7,871 nucleotides of DNA, taken from contig JAJYSL010000199.1 in assembly GCA_021793595.1 (NCBI GenBank), positions 1 through 7,871 of the forward strand, read 5' to 3'. This DNA comes from Acidobacteriota bacterium (GTDB lineage Bacteria; Acidobacteriota; Terriglobia; Terriglobales; Acidobacteriaceae). Positions 5,454-7,871 of this stretch are shown here, piece by piece. Within the stretch, counting starts at the first letter, position 1. The number at the start of each line of letters is the position of its first letter. The notes beneath the pieces are model-generated. The model ran no database searches. It had not been told where the DNA came from and saw only the letters and a list, made by a program, of their open reading frames with translations. Both the position numbers and the translations under genes were made by a program.

Positions 5454-6494
5454 ATGAAAATTATAGGTTGTGATTTTCATCCGGCGTGGCAACAAGTAGC
5501 GGTTTTCGATGATGAGACAGCGGAGATTGAAGAGTTGAAGCTGTCGCATGAGGATGGGGAGGCAGAGCGGTATTACCGCGGGCTGCCTGCCTCGGCGCTG
5601 GTGGGTGTGGAGGCCAGCGGTAACAGCCAGTGGTTTCTCGATTTGTTGCAGCGTCTCGGCCATGAGGTTTGGCTTGGAAATACGGCTGAGATTCGGGCCA
5701 GCTACGTGCGCAAGCAGAAGACCGACAAGCGCGATGCCGGACACATTTTGAAGCTGCTGATGGAGGGCCGATTTCCACGTCTGTGGACGCCAAGCGCAGA
5801 GCAGCGCGATCTGCGCCAACTGCTGATTCACCGGCACAAGCAGGTGGAGATTCGCACGCGGGTGAAGAACGGCTTGCAACACCTGGCGATGAATCGCGGC
5901 CTGCAGAAAAAGCGCAAGCTGTGGAGCGTTCGGGGGAGGGCTGAGTTGGAAAAACTCCCGCTGGAAGGATGGGCGGCACGGCGAAGAGAAGACTTGCTGG
6001 GTTTGCTGGAACAGTTGAACCGGCAGATCGGCGAGTTGGATGATGCGGTGAGCGCGGCGGCGGAGCAACACCCACAGGCCCGGCTGCTGATGACGCAGCC
6101 GGGAGTCGGTCCGATCACGGCGCTGGCCTTTGTGCTGACCATTGGCGATGTAAGCCGCTTCCGGCGCAGCAAGCAGGTGAGCAGTTATCTGGGGCTGATT
6201 CCGCGTGAGCGCAGCTCCGGCGGCAAGCAGCGGCTGGGTTCGATTTCCAAACAAGGCAACGGTTTTGTGCGGATGCTGCTGGTGGAGGCGGCTCAGGCAA
6301 CGAACCGCTGGGATGAAGGATTCCGCAAGCAGTACGTCGCCCGTTGTCATCACAAGCCAAAAGCTCTGGCTAAGGTGGCGGCGGCGAGGAAGTTGGCAGT
6401 GCGACTCTACTGGATGCTGCGCAGCAACACGCCGTATCCGGAGATCGCCCGTATCGAGGGTAGCCCGGGGGTGGGAATGGTCAGCGCAAGCTAG
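5454..6494 (+). CDS. IS110-family DEDD transposase (bridge-RNA-guided recombinase type)
   Basis: A 346-residue, full-length transposase. The N-terminal RuvC-like DEDD domain has D7 in MKIIGCDFHP, E53 in VGVEASGN, and D91/D94 in KTDKRDA. A coiled-coil-like middle region (about 150-210) is followed by the C-terminal transposase_20 domain with QPGVGPITALAFVLTIGDVSRFR (215-237) and YLGLIPRERSSGGKQRLGSISKQGN (245-269), which holds the candidate nucleophilic serine in SSGG. I chose ATG 5454 because AAGGAG (5440-5445) lies eight bases upstream and the family starts with MK-(I/V)-G-D. An in-frame ATG at 5397 would add 19 atypical residues. Known members cut and join DNA as a tetramer with an element-encoded RNA that pairs with donor and target. 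Confidence 0.93.
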   Translation: MKIIGCDFHPAWQQVAVFDDETAEIEELKLSHEDGEAERYYRGLPASALVGVEASGNSQWFLDLLQRLGHEVWLGNTAEIRASYVRKQKTDKRDAGHILKLLMEGRFPRLWTPSAEQRDLRQLLIHRHKQVEIRTRVKNGLQHLAMNRGLQKKRKLWSVRGRAELEKLPLEGWAARRREDLLGLLEQLNRQIGELDDAVSAAAEQHPQARLLMTQPGVGPITALAFVLTIGDVSRFRRSKQVSSYLGLIPRERSSGGKQRLGSISKQGNGFVRMLLVEAAQATNRWDEGFRKQYVARCHHKPKALAKVAAARKLAVRLYWMLRSNTPYPEIARIEGSPGVGMVSAS

Positions 6495-6520
6495 ATCGGC
6501 CGTCTGATTGGGCGCTCTCG

Positions 6521-6541
6521 CATCCAGCAGCGGGCTGGATG
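6521..6541 (+). repeat. Perfect 8-bp hairpin after the IS110 transposase gene
   Basis: CATCCAGC (6521-6528) and GCTGGATG (6534-6541) enclose the loop AGCGG. No T-run follows, so a terminator is unlikely. It more likely belongs to the structured RNA of this region. Confidence 0.7.
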
Positions 6542-6643
6542 TCCGAATGGAAGCATCATGGTCGCTGTCGTTGGCCGTATCGATGATTGGTGGAGCGGTA
6601 AAACGATCCGCCGAAGTGGTGATGCAGCGTGAATACCCAGAGA

Positions 6644-6658
6644 TCCTGGTCCTCAACC
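6644..6658. repeat. Right arm of the 15-bp IS110 inverted repeat
   Basis: TCCTGGTCCTCAACC is the exact reverse complement of 5414-5428. Confidence 0.8.
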
Positions 6659-6708
6659 TCTCTGGCAACTTACACGGTGCTCACGCAACGTAGAGGACAA
6701 CTTTGTCC

Positions 6709-6714
6709 TTGACA
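6709..6714 (+). promoter_or_regulatory. Outward-facing -35 box, half of a circle-junction promoter
   Basis: TTGACA is a perfect -35 consensus 19 bases from the right end. If the ends join in a circle (6733 to 5369), a GATGAT hexamer lies exactly 17 bp downstream (6732-6733 plus 5369-5372), matching four of six -10 positions. Junction promoters of this kind are known for IS110-family circles. In the inserted form the same -35 faces only a poor -10 (GAATCC at 6732). Confidence 0.5.
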
Positions 6715-6717
6715 ACA

Positions 6718-6731
6718 CCTTCGTCTTTATC
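6718..6731. repeat. IS110-element right subterminal inverted repeat
   Basis: CCTTCGTCTTTATC pairs with 5375-5388 at 12 of 14 positions and ends two bases before the inferred element end. Confidence 0.7.
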
Positions 6732-6733
6732 GA

Positions 6734-6922
6734 ATCCCGCCCAAAACCAATCGCAAAGAACAGCGGCTTTACGACAAGGAACTCTACAAAGCCAGACACC
6801 TGATCGAGAACTTCTTCGCCAAACTCAAACAGTTCCGCGCCATCGCCACACGCTACGACAAAACCGCTCGAAACTTCCTCGCCGCTATCCATCTCGCAGC
6901 CAGTGCCATTTGGCTCATTTGA
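6734..6922 (+). pseudogene. IS5-family transposase orfB, 3' part
   Basis: From ATC at 6734 the frame reads IPPKTNRKEQRLYDKELYKA, then RHLIENFFAKLKQFRAIATR, YDKTARNFLAAIHLAASAIW and LI before TGA at 6920-6922. This is the C-terminal end of an IS427-like transposase, with the third catalytic residue as the glutamate in RHLIENFF. It is the direct continuation of the KQPV end at 5368 and lacks a start codon of its own. No internal stop or frameshift is seen, so the only damage to the transposase is the IS110 insertion. Confidence 0.88.
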
Positions 6923-6932
6923 TGACACGCCC
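6921..6932. repeat. IS5-family right terminal inverted repeat
   Basis: GATGACACGCCC is a perfect reverse complement of 4737-4748 and overlaps the last two bases of the transposase stop codon. TA at 6933-6934 is the right target duplication. Confidence 0.9.
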
Positions 6933-6934
6933 TA

Positions 6935-7236
6935 GCTATCGTATCGACACGATACATGCGAACACCCGTGTCTGGCACGGCGTATGGATACCGATATTCC
7001 AGTTTGCCCGGTTACCTTGCCAGTCAATGCATTGCCATAGAGTCCCGAATAGTTCTGTCGAGTCACTCCTGGGCGCTCGTGATTTAAACTGTTTCCCATT
7101 TTGGAAAAGAAGCCAAAAAAGCACACAAACTTGATGACCTTCCGATGGATGACGATTCTTTCTTACCAGCAATGGGTTCGCTTCTGCCACACACGGGGCC
7201 GCTCCTAATGCTCAATTCTCTGCCAAGGTGACATCT
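6935..7236. other. Intergenic stretch without a supported gene
   Basis: These 302 bases would lie directly downstream of brnA if the IS5 element were removed. All frames are broken or read as unlikely proteins. A perfect 6-bp hairpin GTATCG-ACA-CGATAC (6941-6955) could act as a weak 3' structure for the brnTA mRNA but has no T-run. The region must contain the promoter of the LysR-type gene, but I see no convincing boxes. AAGGTGA (7225-7231) at its end is the ribosome binding site of that gene. Confidence 0.6.
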
Positions 7237-7620
7237 ATGCAAACCGATTGGTCCATCAACATACCCTTCCGCACCCAGCAGTTCCTTCTGCTCGCCGCCC
7301 AGGCGGGCAGCTTCCATAGGGCAGCAAAAACATTCGGCGTCCATCCTTCCGTACTGGCGCGTCATATCGACAGGCTGGAAAGCGATCTAGGCGTCAAACT
7401 CTTCGATCGTGATCGCAATACATTTTCCGTAACAGAACCGGGCAGACTCTTTGTCGAAGAAATTCAGGAGGCCATGACACATTCAGCGCGTGCCTGGGAC
7501 CTTGCACGATACCAGTCCCACATCGAACAAGGCCCATTTCGGCTCGGCTACTCTGCCTACATCCATAGTCGGCTGGTGCCGGTGCTGGAACGGCTGGATT
7601 TGTCCCTAATCCGTCGGTAA
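7237..7620 (+). pseudogene. LysR-type transcriptional regulator, 3' truncated
   Basis: The product is only 127 residues, whereas LysR-type regulators are about 300. ATG 7237 is preceded at good spacing by AAGGTGA (7225-7231). Residues about 12-71 form the winged helix-turn-helix (FLLLAAQAGSFHRAAKTFGV, then LARHIDRLESDLGVKLFDRD and the T-x-x-G wing). Residues about 72-95 are the linker helix, and FRLGYSAYIHSRLVPVLERL begins the effector-binding domain. Coding resemblance ends about residue 122. The last codons (SLIRR, stop) probably come from the left end of the next insertion sequence (from about 7604). The fragment keeps DNA-binding and dimerisation helices but lacks the effector domain, so it is probably non-functional, or at most an unresponsive repressor. 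Its target is unknown. Confidence 0.8.
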
Positions 7621-7871
7621 GTTGGAGGCGGAAAATACTGTAGTTGTCGAGAGGCGCGTGGATGGTGGTTGGCAGGGGATGTATCGAAGCACGAGGATGA
7701 TTTTTTTGCACCTGTGAGGTGAAGAAGGCAGTTACGATAAAGGCGTGATCCAGCTCAGGAAACCTTCTCCCGCCGAATCTTCGCTGCTGTTTGAACTGGA
7801 TGATGAGCCACTGGAAGAAACATTGACCGCATGGGGCGGCGTGCCGCTGGCGGTGCAAGCGTTTCGCTCTC
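7604..7871 (+). mobile_element. Left part of an insertion sequence, probably IS1380 family
   Basis: The LysR frame is lost at about 7604, where the sequence begins CCCTAATCCGTCGG. IS1380-family ends start with CC(T), as in ISEcp1. A 140-base non-coding stretch follows, then a transposase-like frame from 7745 to the window end. The right end and the target duplication lie outside, so the boundary is an inference. Confidence 0.5.
7745..7871 (+). CDS. N-terminal fragment of a transposase, probably IS1380 family
   Basis: The frame runs open from GTG 7745 to the end of the window (42 codons plus one base). An in-frame TAA at 7739-7741 lies just upstream, so GTG is the earliest start, although the ribosome binding site is poor. 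The text reads VIQLRKPSPAESSLLFELDD, then EPLEETLTAWGGVPLAVQAF and RS. The segment LTAWGGVPLAVQAFRS resembles the start of the IS1380-type transposase domain (T-x-x-G-G-x-P-L-x-x-x-x-F-R). The catalytic DDE residues would be downstream. Its position just after a broken LysR gene supports a mobile element. With so little sequence, the family call is provisional. Confidence 0.6.
   Translation, partial: MIQLRKPSPAESSLLFELDDEPLEETLTAWGGVPLAVQAFRS

Larger units (their letters stand above)
5369..6733 (+). mobile_element. IS110-family (IS1111-like) insertion sequence
   Basis: The element is 1365 bp, defined by where the IS5-family orfB breaks off (GTC ending at 5368) and resumes (ATC from 6734). 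It could equally be read with a duplicated TC (5367-5368 and 6735-6736) as a core dinucleotide. It has subterminal inverted repeats (5375-5388 and 6718-6731, 12 of 14 matching) 6 bases and 2 bases from the ends, as in the IS1111 subgroup of IS110 elements. It carries one DEDD transposase gene (5454-6494), an 84-85-base leader and a 239-base trailer. IS110-family elements move through a circular intermediate guided by a bridge RNA. The element looks intact. Confidence 0.85.
6495..6733 (+). ncRNA. Candidate bridge-RNA region in the IS110 right non-coding end
   Basis: No gene fits this 239-base trailer. IS1111-type IS110 elements are reported to encode their bridge RNA at the right end, and the long right/short left non-coding layout here fits. 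It contains a perfect 8-bp hairpin (6521-6528/6534-6541, loop AGCGG), a 6-bp hairpin (6694-6699/6704-6709) and one arm of the 15-bp inverted repeat. CCGTCTGAT (6500-6508) equals the left insertion junction (5364-5372). TTGGGCG (6508-6514) is complementary to the right flank 6738-6744, and CGGGCTG (6531-6537) to the left flank 5360-5366. Exact RNA ends and loop assignment cannot be set by eye. Confidence 0.45.
4737..6932 (+). mobile_element. IS5-family (IS427-like) insertion sequence, interrupted by an IS110-family element
   Basis: The 12-bp perfect terminal repeats GGGCGTGTCATC (4737-4748) and GATGACACGCCC (6921-6932) bound the element, with a TA duplication outside. It encodes a two-frame DDE transposase. 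Without the inner element (5369-6733) its length is 831 bp, close to the usual size of IS427-type elements. Its right-hand transposase fragment ends inside the right terminal repeat (TGA at 6920-6922). The element is disabled because orfB is split, though a transposase supplied in trans could still move it. Confidence 0.9.

Noticed and set aside
5280..6668. A 462-codon open frame on the - strand.
   Set aside because: It lies antisense to the clear IS110 transposase and crosses the IS5/IS110 boundary. Its sequence is a low-complexity shadow without domains.
5365..6726. CGTCT at 5365-5369 and 6722-6726 as the IS110 target duplication or core.
   Set aside because: It would leave eight extra bases and a frameshift in the IS5 orfB and would exclude the last five bases of the right subterminal repeat (6727-6731). 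The boundary at 5369/6733 fits both the protein frame and the repeats.
6941..6955. Intrinsic terminator after brnA.
   Set aside because: The 6-bp stem has a three-base loop and no following T-run; it is noted only as a hairpin.

Overview
The window looks like accessory DNA from a GC-rich (about 57-58 %, judged by eye) bacterium. It holds the edge of a conjugative or integrative element that has collected a toxin-antitoxin pair and several insertion sequences. The protein styles, especially the IS110-type transposase beginning MKIIGCDFHP, resemble soil Acidobacteriota. That host call is an inference without a database search. All genes I can support are on the + strand.

Positions 2-4143 are conjugation-type DNA. 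They run from the 3' end of an unrecognised gene (to 562), through a 292-base gap full of inverted repeats (563-854), to a small protein with a ribbon-helix-helix-like N-terminus (855-1172). Next come a TraD/VirD4-type coupling protein (1190-3226) and, overlapping it by 4 bases, a VirB11/TrbB-type ATPase (3223-4143). The gap is the most unusual part. It carries a 14-bp perfect stem (578-591/629-642), an 11-bp and a nested 10-bp inverted repeat (668-790), and a GTAC-centred motif recurring about every 23 bp, seven times, from 676 to 817. This would suit an operator, an oriT/relaxosome site or a partition-type array, perhaps bound by the product of the next gene.

Positions 4144-4737 are a brnT-brnA type II toxin-antitoxin operon with its own good sigma70-like promoter.

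Positions 4737-6932 are a nest of two insertion sequences. An IS5-family (IS427-like) element with 12-bp perfect terminal repeats and a TA target duplication is inserted exactly at the brnA stop codon, which it recreates. Its orfB is split by an IS110-family element (about 5369-6733, 1365 bp). Removing that leaves an 831-bp IS5 element with a restored reading frame. The IS110 element has subterminal inverted repeats, a second 15-bp inverted repeat between its ends, a perfect TTGACA near its right end that could form a promoter in the excised circle, and a 239-bp 3' non-coding region that may encode a bridge RNA. Short pieces of that region match the actual insertion site.

Positions 6933-7236 contain no gene I can support. 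Positions 7237-7620 are the DNA-binding part of a LysR-type regulator that stops after 127 residues. It appears to be cut by the left end of a third insertion sequence, whose transposase start (7745 to the window end) resembles the IS1380 family.
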